The notes: generated from the sequence alone by a model not told the origin. A DNA stretch of 64,000 nt from Clostridium polyendosporum (GCF_018332455.1 NZ_BOPZ01000009.1:44297-108296); one strand, 5' to 3'. Positions 9,824 to 20,736 are shown, counted from the stretch's first letter. Numbers and translations are program-made.

Positions 9824-9982
9824 CTAAGTCCCCTTTAAATATGTCTTTTAAATTTTGGATTTTCTTCAATTAATCATTTATCTAAAATCAATCTTCCTTA
9901 ACATATGTATTTTTCGTAAACGAAAATTATTACTACGATTACTACTATTTATCACTTTACTTTACTACTTTAGTTCTAGTAA

Positions 9983-10000
9983 GATTTCACTTTGTGAAAC
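9983..10000. repeat. Module B palindrome without its hairpin
   Basis: GATTTCACTTTGTGAAAC is the reverse form of the module B palindrome, preceded by TAGTAA as in other copies. The variable-arm hairpin is not recognisable here, so this looks like a decayed or partial copy. Confidence 0.55.
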
Positions 10001-10075
10001 GGCAGAAAATAAACGGGACTGAGACAAAAGTAGCCCATCTTACAATTTTATATATTATGCATTCATTTTATAACT

Positions 10076-10125
10076 AAAAAGACCAGTATTGAGCATTATA
10101 TTGATATCTCAATACTAATCTTTTT
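10076..10125 (-). terminator. Rho-independent terminator of the glucan synthase gene
   Basis: A long inverted repeat (AGTATTGAG paired with CTCAATACT) is flanked by AAAAAG and CTTTTT, giving T tracts on both strands. It lies downstream of the glucan synthase stop on the minus strand and may work in both directions. Confidence 0.75.
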
Positions 10126-10237
10126 AACTGAATTTAATGTTTTTGCAAGTGACTTAGCTAAAGTTTATCTGAAATTATTTTTGTCATGACCTCTTATTAT
10201 GGAACAGCGTTTTTAGCTGCTCTGTATTCTTCTATTC

Positions 10238-13200
10238 TTATATTATTACTATTACCTCATGCTCTCCTTCTTCAAAAGGTATGTAATCTTTATCTAATTC
10301 CTTACCATCAACAAGTATCATCTTAATTTTAGCGTTTGTATTTATTGCTCCTTCAACTCCTGAAACATCTTTACCCTGAACAAGAGCTGTATCAATAGAA
10401 GCTGCAACCTCCATTTCATCACTTAACATACTTCCTTCTCTTTTAACTACAATATGATATTTGATATTATCTTCTTTATAAGTAATCTCATAGCTCTTCC
10501 ACTGTTCAGGAATGCATGGAGTTATAGTAAAGCCTTTACCATAATACTTATTGAAGCCTAATATATTTTCCACTGCAGTCTTATACATCCATCCTGAAGC
10601 TCCTGTATACCAGCTCCAACCTCCTCTTCCTCCATGAGGCTCTTTAACATAAATATCTGCGGTCATTACGTAAGGTTCAACCTTATAAATATTACACTGG
10701 AGTTCCGAAGAGCTGTGATTTATTGGATTTATCATATTAAAATATCTCCATGCCTTATCTCCTAATTCTAATTTGGTGAAGGCTAATACTGCCCATATAG
10801 CTGCATGGGTATACTGTCCTCCATTTTCTCTTACGCCTGGTACATAACCCTTGATATATCCTGGTTCAAGCCTTGAGTTATTAAAAGGAGGTGATAATAA
10901 TAAAATTATTCCCTTATCCTCTTTTACTAAGTGCTTTTCAAGAGCTTCCATTGCTTCTTTTACTCTTGAAGGCTTACCTCCACCAGTTATAGCAGCCCAG
11001 CTTTGTGCTAAGGAATCTATCTGACATTCATCATTTTTCATAGAACCTAAAGGAGTGCCATCATCGAAGTATGCCCTTCTGTACCATCCTCCATCCCAAG
11101 CATTTTTTTCAAGGTTTTCTCTTATAAACTCTCTCTTTTCTTCATATTGAACAGATTTTTCTTCATCCTTTTTATAAGAACATATTCCTTGAAACTCGCC
11201 TAGAATGTCATAGAGGAACCATCCCAGCCATATGCTTTCTCCTTTTCCTTCGTTGCCTACAGTACTCATTCCGTCATTCCAGTCACCACTGCCCATAAGA
11301 GGAATATTGTTTTTCCCAAATCTTAATCCTCTATTAAGAGCTCTAATACAGTGGTCATATATGGTTCCTTTTGTTCTCATCTCGTTGACCTCACCATATC
11401 GCTCATCTTCACCTTCGCTTAGTGGAGCATCAAAAAGATATGGAGCTTCTTCTTCAAGGATACCCCAATCGCCAGTAGCTTTTATGTATTTTGCTACTAC
11501 ATAAGGAAGCCATAATAAATCATCACTGAATCTTGTTCTTATACCACTATTTACTATAGGGTGCCACCAGTGCTGAACATCGCCTTCTTCATACTGTCTT
11601 GAAGCGCTCTTTAAAATCTGTTCTCTTGTGATAGCTGGATTTAATATTCCTAAAGACATAGAATCCTGAAGTTGATCTCTAAAACCATATGCTCCTCCTG
11701 ATTGATAGAAGGCTGTTCTTGCCCAATATCTACAGGATAATGTTTGGTACATAAGCCATCCATTTACCATATAGTCTAAAGACTTATCTGGAGTTTTAAC
11801 TTGAAGCTTTCCTAAGAAGTTCTTCCAATAATCCTTTGTTTCCTCAAGAGCTTCATCTACCTGCTGTGGATTAGAGTATTTTCTTAAAACTTCTCTAATT
11901 TCTTCAAGACTTTCATCTTGCCCTAAAGCTATAACAACGGTTTTACTGCTGTTAGGAGGTATACTAACCTTAATACAGGAAGCAAGACAAGGATCAAGTC
12001 CTCCTCCAATAAGATTAGAGAGTTTTTCCTTCTTCAATGCTAATGGACAGTTTATGTCTTCCCTTCTTCCTACAAATTCTCTTCTATCTCCTGTGAAGCT
12101 TTCATCTTCTCCTCCTATTAACTTTAGGTAAGCTTTTAAGTTGCCAAAATGAGTAGAGTATGGGTTTTGAGCCCAAATAAATCTACTTTGCTTGCTTTCT
12201 ATATCTTGAGAGCTGCTATATCCCTCTTGTGATTTCTTATTTTCATCCTGTTGTGACACAGAATCAATATAACTGCTGATGTATTGAGCAGTATGCTGAG
12301 GTACTACTCCTAAAACCATTTGAGCATAGTAGTATAGTGACAGTTCTCTTGTTTCCTCACTTTTATTTGTAAGAACAATTTTATAAAGCTTCACATTATC
12401 TTTCATAGGACAAAAAGCTGTGAGTTCTCCATCAACACTATGATAGTTATGAGTAAATCTTGAGTATCCAAAACCATGTTCTATTACATATTCTCCTTCA
12501 TCTCTTAATGGTTTTGGTGTTAAACTCCATGCTTCACCTTTTTTATTATCTCTTATATAAAGAGCTTCGCCTAAGGAGTCCATTACCCAATCATTATTCC
12601 ATGGGGTAATTTTATTTTCTCTAGAATTTCCACACCAAGTATAGGATGAACCGCTTTCTGAAATGTGGAAACCAAAGTTACCATTTGAAATAACATTAAT
12701 CCATGGTGTTGGAGTTTCCTTAGAATCTCTTAATATTATCACATAGCCACTACCATCCTTTTTAAAACCGCCATATCCATTAAAAAAGTCTAAGCTTTTC
12801 ACATCATAGTTATATTTTTCACTATGATTCCACTTATTGAATTCCTTCCACTTCAATCCTTCTTCTAGGATTTCCTTACCCTCTACTGACTTAGCTGCTA
12901 TAGCTGTTCTCCTCCTTGGTTTATCACAACATTTAAGTTCCTTAAGCCTCAAATAGCTCTGCCTTTGAAGCTTCTTCTCCTTCTCTTCCCATTCCTTAAG
13001 CTGATTAATAAGAGTTCCTTTTTCAGAGTTTATAACAACTCTTGCTATACCAAGTAAAAAGTTCTTCATATCCTCTCCAATAGTTGAAATACTGTGAAGA
13101 TATATTCCTCCTGGTTTATTCCAAAAGTCCCTAGATGCTGAGGTATTTATCTGTTCAGTTATACTTCTCTGAACTGGTTGATCATATGATGTCTCTTCAT

Positions 13201-16200
13201 CATTGTAGATTACTAGGTCAGCTTTAACCCCTTTACTTCTCCAATAGTAGTGTAGAGTTACAACCTGCCTCACAATATCCATATCATCCTCTGCCTTTAC
13301 AAGAAGAAGGACTATAGGCAAATCACCAGATATACCATAAGGCCATAAATCTCTCTGATGCTTATTAATCTTTTTAATATACTCTTCTCTTTCTCTTCTA
13401 GAAGTATTTAAAAATAAAAGATGAGAAGTTAGTGATTGATAAAGATTAGCCTGGAAGGATTTTATACCAAGGTATCTCATCTCTAAAGCTGCCTGCTGAA
13501 GAGAACTTATAAATACTCTATCTACATTATTTACATCCTTATACTTTTTAGCTAACTCAATAACTTCTTCCTTACTGTCTCCTACTGCTGTTATGTAGTT
13601 AACCGTTACTTCACCCCTTGGAGGAATTTCTACCCTTGCTCTCATTGATATAATTGGGTCAAGTACAATTCCTGTAGTGTTTTCTAGCGGTGCATCATTA
13701 TCCATAACCTTCGGATTCTTTAAGTCTCTATTTCTTCCTATAAAGTTTATTCTAGAGGTTTCATATCCTAAGGCCCCTACTTTTTCTCCTTTAATACTTA
13801 CTGTCTGCATTAGATGAGGCTTTTTCTGCCCCTTAGCTCTTGGCCTTCTGCTTACAATAACACAATCTTCATCCTTATCATATTCAGAAATAATAAATAA
13901 GTTTGAGAAGGTTGGATGAACAATATCTGCATTAAAAGGAGCAAGTGTTACTTCCATATAACTTGTAACTTCAACTACCCTAGAGTGTTCTCCATGATTT
14001 TTCAAGGTTATTCTTCTTATCTCTGCATTATCCTCATTAGATACAGCAACTTCTAAAATACTCTCTATATTACCTTCCTTCTTTGTGAATAATGCCTTAT
14101 CAAGAGTAAATTGTACTCCATCCGCTTCACCTTCAACTCTGCAGGGTTCAAAGGTTGCACTCCAGAATTCATTAGAGTTTAGGTTTTTTAAATAGAAGAA
14201 CATTCCCCCTGATTCTTGAGTAGAATCTCCCTTCCATCTATAAACTGTCATTTCTCCTTTTTTACTTATACCACTTCCACTATTGGTTATTACTGTTGAA
14301 TATGTTCCATTTGACAGCGCTAAAGTTTCTGGATTTTCTGAAATTGGTCCATATTCTCTAACTATTAGTGGTTCCTCTTCTCCTTTGATTTCAGGAAGCT
14401 CAAATTCCTGCTTTCTTGTGAAGATTTCATGATAATATGGCTTTTCTTGAAGGAGAAGTTCATAAGCTTTAACCTGAGGTCTTCTATGAAATCTTTCTTG
14501 AAGTATGTTATCCTTTAGGAAATTATCTAACGCCATAAGAATCATACCCTGATGATGTACCATAAAACACTTTACAGGTACTTCCTTTCTTCCCTTTGGC
14601 ACTCTCTCTTGAGTATAATCTAAAGCTTCATAGAAACCATATCTCCCCATCATACCTTTATTCGAAAGCTCTCTAATATTTTCTAAAGAAGTCTTTGGTT
14701 CAACTGGTAATGCCATTACTGTTGAATATGGAGATACAACAAGCTCATCTACGAGTCCTCTTTTTAAGCCTATACCTGGTACTCCAAAGGCTTTATACTG
14801 ATAGTTCATAGCAGCATCAAAATGATAATAAGCGGATTCTGAAATACCCCAAGGAATCTTTCGACTATGAGCATATTTCTTTTGTGCAGCTATAACTGAT
14901 CTATAGGTTACATCCCAAAGAGTTCCCTCATAACATTTCATTATTAGAGCAGGCATGAAATATTCAAACATAGTACCACTCCATGATACCAAGCTCTTTA
15001 AACTAAAAGAGGTTGTCATAGCTCTTCCTAGCTTGAACCAATGGTCATACTCTACATCTCCCTTAGCTATAGCAACAAAGGAAGCAGCTCTTGCTTCTGA
15101 GGCTAAAAGATCATAACAACTGCTGCCTAAAGTTTCATTTTCCATATCATAACCTATGGCAAATATCTTTCTATGAGAGTTGTATAAAACTTTAAAGTCT
15201 GTTTCTGAAGCAAGCTTTTCAAGATTTGTCTTTAATTGTTCTATTCTTATAAGCAGCTTATTTACCTGTTTTATTCCCTTTTCGAGATACTTTATTTTTT
15301 CATCCTTCTTAGATTCATTCACATAACAGTTTAAAACCTTTGCAAGATTATCTGTTGATGTTTCTGTTAACAGCTTATTTGCTTTTTCTTCTGTTTCACA
15401 CCATGGAGCAAGTTCTGCTAACTCTCTAAGTTTAAGAACTACTTCTTTTTTCAACTTAGTTACCCAATAAAGGTTCTCATGAGATTTTTTCTGTTCTATA
15501 TCAAGGCACTTATCTAATACATCCTTCAATAGTTTAATATAATTTTTAATATCAAAAGGCTTATCTAAGATCATATTTTTTTCATATGTAAATATCTCTT
15601 TATCGCTTATCTCCTCTTCTACAAGGGTTATTGTATCTATTAGTGCCTTTTGGCTTTCTATACTTATTAATGGAGCTTTTATATAGTCCTTTAAGGATTC
15701 TTCTATAACCCATAGATAACCTACAAGATTTCCACTATCTACAGTAGAAACATATCTTGGCCACAGCGGTCTTTTAGTTCTTGTATCATACCAATTTAGA
15801 AAATGACCATGGTACTTTTCTAAGGTTTCCATATTATCTATACTCTTCTCAATTCTATCTACTACTTCTGTAAGAGGTAAATATCCTAGATCATGAGCAA
15901 CTAAGTTTGAAACTAAGCCCATTGCTATATTAGTTGGTGAAGTTCTATATGCAACTCCGTTATTAGGATCCTCTTGAAAATTATCTGGTGCAAGATAATT
16001 ATTATCATCATTTACAAAGTCTTCATAATATGCCCAGGTTCTTCTTGAAAGTTCTCTAAGCAATCTATGATCTTCACCTGAAACCTCTCTCAAAGAAGCT
16101 TGATCTATGTCTTCTTTACTTACTACATAGGCAGTTAATGGGCTTAAAATCCACAGTATAGCTATAATCAGATTAGTTACTCCAACTTCTATGGATTTAT

Positions 16201-18889
16201 TAAAAGTAAGTAATAAATATGCAATGCCTATTAAACTAGAACCCCACATATACTTTAGGTAGCTTACAAGATTATTCCTACAATTAGCTTCTACATCTTC
16301 AGCTGTCTGCCATTCTAAAAGATTTGTCTTTGATATACTTAATCTATAAACTGTTCTTATTATGGCATCTATCATCAATATACACTGGTTAGGTAAAAAG
16401 GATACGGTAAGAAATATCTGTTTCAAACTCTTAACAACAGTCCGCTGACGCTTCTTAGGAGTTATAACTAAATCAGTAAAAGCAAAGACAGCTATAGATA
16501 GTACTGCTAAAAAAACAAATGTAGACCAATACTCTCCATTGGTTAATAAAAGAGTCGTTAAAAATAAGCCTACTACAACCCAGGGAGCCACAAGACTTCT
16601 TCTAATATTATCAAAAATCTTCCACTTAGAAAGAGCTCCAAGTTTATAACTAAATAACCATGGAATCAACTGCCAGTCTCCTCTTACCCAACGGTGAAGT
16701 CTTGAAGCATTTGCCTTATAATGTGCTGGATAACCATCTACCAATTCTACATCTGTTAATAATGCACATCTTGTATATTCTCCCTCTAAAAGATCATGGC
16801 TTAAAATTTTATTTTCAGGCAATTCTTCTTTAAGTATTCTTAGAAAGACATCTATATCAAGGATACCCTTTCCTGTAAATATTCCTTCTCCAAAGAGATC
16901 TTGATATGTATCTGAAGTAGCAGTGGAATATATATCTATTCCTCCATCTCCAGCAAATATCCTTGAGAAAAGAGTTTTCCTTGCACACTGGATATTTACT
17001 CCAATCTTCGGCTGCATTACACCATATCCTCTTAAAACTATGTTAGCTTCATTAACTATAGGTTTGTTAAGTATGTGACTCATGGCACAAATCATTTTCT
17101 TAGCAGCTCCCATAGGAAGTATAGTATCTGCATCAAGAGTTATGATGTACTTTGCTTTTGTAAGAGGTTCTATATCGCTGCTTATTACAGAATAACTAGT
17201 TTTTTTATCTCCCCTTAAAAGAGACATAAACTCCATAAGCTTTCCTCTTTTTCTCTCCCATCCCATCCATACATTCTGCTTAAGATTAAAGCGCTTTTTC
17301 CTGTTAAAGAAATAAAAATGTGGTTCTTTTTTAGAGAAATATTTTAAATTAAGTCTTCTTACCTCCTGAAGCCCTTTTTGATTTATGACATCTTCTCCTT
17401 TTTCCCTTTCTTGATGAGAATCCTTAAAATCACCTAAAAGAGCAAAATACAGATTATTATCCCTGTTAGCAAGATAATACACTTCTAAATAATCTATTAA
17501 CTCCTTGGTTCTAGCCTCACTACTTAATATAGCTGGTATCACCACTACGGTTCTACTTTTATCAGGTATTCCATCGTTATATTCAAGCTTTGGAAGAAAA
17601 CTAGGTCTAAAAAGTCTACAGGTACTCCAATTTATAATTCCTATAACAAGTTCTGTTATAGGAATTAATACTACAATTGCTCCAACTACCTGTTCTAATA
17701 CTGTTACTCTATAATTTGCAGTATTAGAAATTCCTATAACTAAAGCTTCAATTATTAATGTAAGTACAAATATTAAAATAATGAATTTTCCAAAAGAAGC
17801 TCCTTTCTTTTTTGAAAAATATCCATAGTTCTTTTCTAACTCATATGTACCACTATCCATAAGATAATACCCTACATGACTTTTGTATTCTTCCTCGTTT
17901 AATCCTTTTGAAAGTTCAGAAAGCTGAATAGCTTTTTCTGCAACCTTCCACTCTTCTTCCTTAACTCTTCTACTGATTTCTTCTAATCGATGCCTGTAAT
18001 AGTCCTTTGATGTAAAATCCATATGAGGATAAGTGCCTTGTGGATCTTTCTTTAATATTTTTTCTACTCTAGATACTTTCTGAAAAACCACTCTCCAACT
18101 TATTGAATCAATGGTTCTTAAGGAAGTTATGTAGTTTCCAATTGCAATCTGAAGCTTTCCTTCCTCAAGGTGCTCTCCTATGATGATATCCTCAACTTCT
18201 TGTGTATTTTCCTCTTTATCACACTTTTGCGAGCATTTTTTCATTCTACCTCTTGCAAAGCTATATATTTCTTCTTTATTAATAGAATTATCTCTTAGAA
18301 CTCTTATGAACTTTTCTATAGATTCAGGTGAAAAACACACATCACCGATTGATAACTCTTCTAACATTTCATCTAAATTATTATTGTTATAGGCATGAAT
18401 GATTTTATATGCAAGCTCTTCTCCTTTTCTTTTTTCCTTTTGAATATAAGCAAGTTTTTCAGATATCAATCCTATACCTTCAATTAATCCTACTCTTAAC
18501 ATTAGGGGGAATGCCCACAACTCTCCTAAAGTGAGATAATGCTTTTTATCCAAATCATTAAGAAATGGAATAACAGCTTTTTCTTCAATAAACCCCTCGG
18601 ATTTCTTTAGATATTCTTTTGCTAGTACATATACTCTCGGGCAAGAATTTTCACCTTCTACTAAGGGAAGATTTTCGAAATAACTCCAGGGCATATTGAT
18701 CTTTATTGTCTTATACTCTTTTTCTATAAGATAAATATTATCTAATAACCACTCTGCTGAAGTTACAATCTCCCTATTCTCTCGGACTTGAGAGTTTATG
18801 TATTCATAGTTGTTGAGAATCCTATTATAGTTTTCCTTTAAGGTGTAGATAATTCTTCTTCTGCAACTTGCTGAATCCAATATCTTCAT
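10238..18889 (-). CDS. Giant cyclic beta-1,2-glucan synthase-type protein (GT84-GH189-GH94)
   Basis: 2883 residues, close to the size of Brucella Cgs and rhizobial NdvB. A helical N-terminal region is followed by membrane segments near 365-425. A GT84 glycosyltransferase domain has DADT near 586 and a Q/RxxRW-like RLHRWVRGDWQ near 730, then more membrane helices (about 750-925). A transglycosylase-like (alpha/alpha)6 region (GH189-type) spans about 936-1450. Two beta-sandwich segments start near 1516 and 2020, and a GH94 phosphorylase barrel carries GDWNDGM near 2538. By family it polymerises glucose from UDP-glucose into beta-1,2-glucan, ring-closes it and trims it with phosphate. Whether the product is cyclic in this organism is inference. 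Start ATG has GGGAAGAG upstream. No glucan exporter lies next to it. Confidence 0.9.
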   Translation of the reverse strand: MKILDSASCRRRIIYTLKENYNRILNNYEYINSQVRENREIVTSAEWLLDNIYLIEKEYKTIKINMPWSYFENLPLVEGENSCPRVYVLAKEYLKKSEGFIEEKAVIPFLNDLDKKHYLTLGELWAFPLMLRVGLIEGIGLISEKLAYIQKEKRKGEELAYKIIHAYNNNNLDEMLEELSIGDVCFSPESIEKFIRVLRDNSINKEEIYSFARGRMKKCSQKCDKEENTQEVEDIIIGEHLEEGKLQIAIGNYITSLRTIDSISWRVVFQKVSRVEKILKKDPQGTYPHMDFTSKDYYRHRLEEISRRVKEEEWKVAEKAIQLSELSKGLNEEEYKSHVGYYLMDSGTYELEKNYGYFSKKKGASFGKFIILIFVLTLIIEALVIGISNTANYRVTVLEQVVGAIVVLIPITELVIGIINWSTCRLFRPSFLPKLEYNDGIPDKSRTVVVIPAILSSEARTKELIDYLEVYYLANRDNNLYFALLGDFKDSHQEREKGEDVINQKGLQEVRRLNLKYFSKKEPHFYFFNRKKRFNLKQNVWMGWERKRGKLMEFMSLLRGDKKTSYSVISSDIEPLTKAKYIITLDADTILPMGAAKKMICAMSHILNKPIVNEANIVLRGYGVMQPKIGVNIQCARKTLFSRIFAGDGGIDIYSTATSDTYQDLFGEGIFTGKGILDIDVFLRILKEELPENKILSHDLLEGEYTRCALLTDVELVDGYPAHYKANASRLHRWVRGDWQLIPWLFSYKLGALSKWKIFDNIRRSLVAPWVVVGLFLTTLLLTNGEYWSTFVFLAVLSIAVFAFTDLVITPKKRQRTVVKSLKQIFLTVSFLPNQCILMIDAIIRTVYRLSISKTNLLEWQTAEDVEANCRNNLVSYLKYMWGSSLIGIAYLLLTFNKSIEVGVTNLIIAILWILSPLTAYVVSKEDIDQASLREVSGEDHRLLRELSRRTWAYYEDFVNDDNNYLAPDNFQEDPNNGVAYRTSPTNIAMGLVSNLVAHDLGYLPLTEVVDRIEKSIDNMETLEKYHGHFLNWYDTRTKRPLWPRYVSTVDSGNLVGYLWVIEESLKDYIKAPLISIESQKALIDTITLVEEEISDKEIFTYEKNMILDKPFDIKNYIKLLKDVLDKCLDIEQKKSHENLYWVTKLKKEVVLKLRELAELAPWCETEEKANKLLTETSTDNLAKVLNCYVNESKKDEKIKYLEKGIKQVNKLLIRIEQLKTNLEKLASETDFKVLYNSHRKIFAIGYDMENETLGSSCYDLLASEARAASFVAIAKGDVEYDHWFKLGRAMTTSFSLKSLVSWSGTMFEYFMPALIMKCYEGTLWDVTYRSVIAAQKKYAHSRKIPWGISESAYYHFDAAMNYQYKAFGVPGIGLKRGLVDELVVSPYSTVMALPVEPKTSLENIRELSNKGMMGRYGFYEALDYTQERVPKGRKEVPVKCFMVHHQGMILMALDNFLKDNILQERFHRRPQVKAYELLLQEKPYYHEIFTRKQEFELPEIKGEEEPLIVREYGPISENPETLALSNGTYSTVITNSGSGISKKGEMTVYRWKGDSTQESGGMFFYLKNLNSNEFWSATFEPCRVEGEADGVQFTLDKALFTKKEGNIESILEVAVSNEDNAEIRRITLKNHGEHSRVVEVTSYMEVTLAPFNADIVHPTFSNLFIISEYDKDEDCVIVSRRPRAKGQKKPHLMQTVSIKGEKVGALGYETSRINFIGRNRDLKNPKVMDNDAPLENTTGIVLDPIISMRARVEIPPRGEVTVNYITAVGDSKEEVIELAKKYKDVNNVDRVFISSLQQAALEMRYLGIKSFQANLYQSLTSHLLFLNTSRREREEYIKKINKHQRDLWPYGISGDLPIVLLLVKAEDDMDIVRQVVTLHYYWRSKGVKADLVIYNDEETSYDQPVQRSITEQINTSASRDFWNKPGGIYLHSISTIGEDMKNFLLGIARVVINSEKGTLINQLKEWEEKEKKLQRQSYLRLKELKCCDKPRRRTAIAAKSVEGKEILEEGLKWKEFNKWNHSEKYNYDVKSLDFFNGYGGFKKDGSGYVIILRDSKETPTPWINVISNGNFGFHISESGSSYTWCGNSRENKITPWNNDWVMDSLGEALYIRDNKKGEAWSLTPKPLRDEGEYVIEHGFGYSRFTHNYHSVDGELTAFCPMKDNVKLYKIVLTNKSEETRELSLYYYAQMVLGVVPQHTAQYISSYIDSVSQQDENKKSQEGYSSSQDIESKQSRFIWAQNPYSTHFGNLKAYLKLIGGEDESFTGDRREFVGRREDINCPLALKKEKLSNLIGGGLDPCLASCIKVSIPPNSSKTVVIALGQDESLEEIREVLRKYSNPQQVDEALEETKDYWKNFLGKLQVKTPDKSLDYMVNGWLMYQTLSCRYWARTAFYQSGGAYGFRDQLQDSMSLGILNPAITREQILKSASRQYEEGDVQHWWHPIVNSGIRTRFSDDLLWLPYVVAKYIKATGDWGILEEEAPYLFDAPLSEGEDERYGEVNEMRTKGTIYDHCIRALNRGLRFGKNNIPLMGSGDWNDGMSTVGNEGKGESIWLGWFLYDILGEFQGICSYKKDEEKSVQYEEKREFIRENLEKNAWDGGWYRRAYFDDGTPLGSMKNDECQIDSLAQSWAAITGGGKPSRVKEAMEALEKHLVKEDKGIILLLSPPFNNSRLEPGYIKGYVPGVRENGGQYTHAAIWAVLAFTKLELGDKAWRYFNMINPINHSSSELQCNIYKVEPYVMTADIYVKEPHGGRGGWSWYTGASGWMYKTAVENILGFNKYYGKGFTITPCIPEQWKSYEITYKEDNIKYHIVVKREGSMLSDEMEVAASIDTALVQGKDVSGVEGAINTNAKIKMILVDGKELDKDYIPFEEGEHEVIVII

Positions 18890-18936
18890 ATCTACTCTTC
18901 CCTTTCCATTTTTGTTGTTACACCATAGTTTTTCCC

Positions 18937-18954
18937 TATAATTTTAAAATTATA
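18937..18954. promoter_or_regulatory. Perfect 18-nt AT-only palindrome upstream of the glucan synthase gene
   Basis: TATAATTTTAAAATTATA is self-complementary over its full length and lies about 50 nt before the start codon. It may be an operator or contain a -10 element (TATAAT). AT-only palindromes arise easily by chance in this genome, so support is weak. Confidence 0.3.
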
Positions 18955-19150
18955 AGATAGGATTAAATATAACTGAACAGTCATTAAGCTACTTGATTAT
19001 ACACAGGTTTACGGTGTGAAAGGGTATCAAATAAAATCTATCTCACTTATTACGTCATACAACCTGCTGTAAAAAGACCTTCTATAGAAGCTACTTCTCC
19101 ATGGCTAAATTATGTTTGTGCATGCTATCTGTAGAATTTAGAAAATAAAA

Positions 19151-19207
19151 AAATCGTAATTGCATTATAATAGCTTCAAACTGCTATATAATATACAATT
19201 ACGATTT
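19151..19207 (-). terminator. Terminator downstream of the aminopeptidase gene
   Basis: The 12-nt arms AAATCGTAATTG and CAATTACGATTT are perfectly complementary around a 33-nt loop with its own small TAGC/GCTA stem. On the minus strand the stem is followed by TTTTTTATTTTC. Confidence 0.65.
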
Positions 19208-19329
19208 AATGTATTTATTGAAGTAATCTTACCAAAATTTAATATGCATTATTTCCCCAAGCGGACCCACTCCAGCCTACAGAAGTTGAAGAATGTCACT
19301 CTTTAGTAAGGTCAACTTACTTTATAAAA

Positions 19330-20625
19330 TTATAATTTTAAAAATTCCTCAAAGGACTTAACACAATAATAGTGGTCCTTAACGCCACCAAGCTCTCTTA
19401 TTGAATGCATTGAAAGTATTGGTGAACCCATATCTACTGAACGTATATGCAGATGTGTTGAGGATAGTGGTCCTATAGTAGATCCTCCCCTTAAGTCTGA
19501 TCTGTTAACAAACTTCTGCACTGGAACTCCTGCTCTTCTGCATATTTCTTCGTATACAGCAACAGAATTAGAATCTGATGTATAACTTTGAGAAGCCGCA
19601 ATCTTTATAACTGGACCTCCGTTTACTACTGGTCTTAAAACAGGATCATGTTTTTCTCCAACGTTTGGATGTACTGCATGAGCAAGATCTGCAGATATTA
19701 AGAAGGATTTTGATAGTGCTCTGAAGAATTCCTCTCTTCCTTTTCCTAGGGAAAGCGCTATTCTCTCAAGTATGTGTGATAGCAACTCTGAATCTGCTCC
19801 TTGTTTTGTGGAACTTCCTACTTCTTCATTGTCAAAACAAACTACAACGTTTGTAGCCATATTAACTGAAGTGTTTATAAGTGCCTTAATTCCAGCATGA
19901 ACCATTGAAAGATCGTCTAGTCTTGAGGATGATATAAGCTCCTCATTTAACCCCATGATACATCCTTTTTCAAATTCATAAAGAAATAAATCAAAATCTA
20001 AAATATCTTCTGCCTTAACCTTTAGCTCATCTGCAATTAAGTTTAGCAGATATTTATTTTTCTCGAGCTTTTCATTTACCACTGCTAACAGGGGAATGGT
20101 ATCCTTTTGACGATTGATTTTAAACCCTTCATTGATTTCTCTGTTCATATGTATAGCTAAATTCGGTATAACCAGTATTGGTTTGTTTATATTTACAAGC
20201 TTTGATTCAGGAAACAATGGATTTTTACTTCTTAATGTAACTCTTCCTGCAATAGATAAGGGCCTATCAAACCAGGTACTTAAAATTGGGCCCCCGTAAA
20301 CTTCTGTATTTAACTTAACATAAACGTCTTCTGAAACCATCTCTGGTGATGGCTTTATTCTAAAGGATGGTGAATCAGTATGAGCTCCTATGAGTTTAAA
20401 ACCATACTCTTCTATCTCTCCCTTACCAACCACAAAAGCAATAACTGCTGAATCATTTTTTGTTATAAAATACTTTCCTTCTTTTTTTAAATGCCATTTT
20501 TCTTCTTCCCTAAGTTCTTTAAAGCCTTCCTTTTGCAGTATATTCTTTACATTTTTCACTGCATGAAAAGCAGATGGGCTATGATAAAGAAAATCTATAA
20601 GCTCCTGTGCTAATTTTTTTTCCAT
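19330..20625 (-). CDS. M18 family aminopeptidase (aspartyl aminopeptidase type)
   Basis: 431 residues from the chosen start, normal for the family. Zinc-site motifs seen are GAHTDSPSFR near residue 80, FDNEEVGSSTKQGA with the catalytic acidic pair, DLAHAVHPN, and the C-terminal STHLHIRSVDMGSPILSMHS histidine. By family it is a cytoplasmic dizinc exopeptidase removing N-terminal residues, often acidic, in peptide recycling. The ATG at 20625 has GAGGTGAT three to four nt upstream; an in-frame start at 20673 has no ribosome site. It appears monocistronic with its own terminator. Confidence 0.93.
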   Translation of the reverse strand: MEKKLAQELIDFLYHSPSAFHAVKNVKNILQKEGFKELREEEKWHLKKEGKYFITKNDSAVIAFVVGKGEIEEYGFKLIGAHTDSPSFRIKPSPEMVSEDVYVKLNTEVYGGPILSTWFDRPLSIAGRVTLRSKNPLFPESKLVNINKPILVIPNLAIHMNREINEGFKINRQKDTIPLLAVVNEKLEKNKYLLNLIADELKVKAEDILDFDLFLYEFEKGCIMGLNEELISSSRLDDLSMVHAGIKALINTSVNMATNVVVCFDNEEVGSSTKQGADSELLSHILERIALSLGKGREEFFRALSKSFLISADLAHAVHPNVGEKHDPVLRPVVNGGPVIKIAASQSYTSDSNSVAVYEEICRRAGVPVQKFVNRSDLRGGSTIGPLSSTHLHIRSVDMGSPILSMHSIRELGGVKDHYYCVKSFEEFLKL

Positions 20626-20736
20626 GACTATCACCTCGTATAATATGATTAGAGTTTTCTTAAACCCTACCAACTAAAGTGGCATGATTCTTAGATAATC
20701 CCTCTTAATCAAAATATTATATTTTAATTTTCCCGT

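Larger units (their letters stand above)
9824..10237. other. Non-coding gap between polysaccharide cluster and glucan synthase gene
   Basis: 414 nt without a credible gene. It holds the probable promoter and leader of the polysaccharide cluster (no clear -35/-10 pair found), a lone module B palindrome, and the terminator of the glucan synthase gene. No ORF with a ribosome site was seen. Confidence 0.6.
18890..19329. other. Non-coding gap upstream of the glucan synthase gene
   Basis: 440 nt without a supported gene. It holds the glucan synthase leader with a perfect 18-nt AT palindrome (18937-18954), and the terminator of the aminopeptidase gene. The stretch 19208-19329 shows no recognisable motif. 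Confidence 0.55.

Noticed and set aside
11232..18392. Several plus-strand ORFs inside the glucan synthase gene
   Set aside because: They are short, without ribosome sites or recognisable motifs, and lie opposite a frame with complete family domains.
19210..19329. T-box or other riboswitch near the aminopeptidase gene
   Set aside because: The stretch lies after, not before, the gene, and lacks a T-box core sequence.
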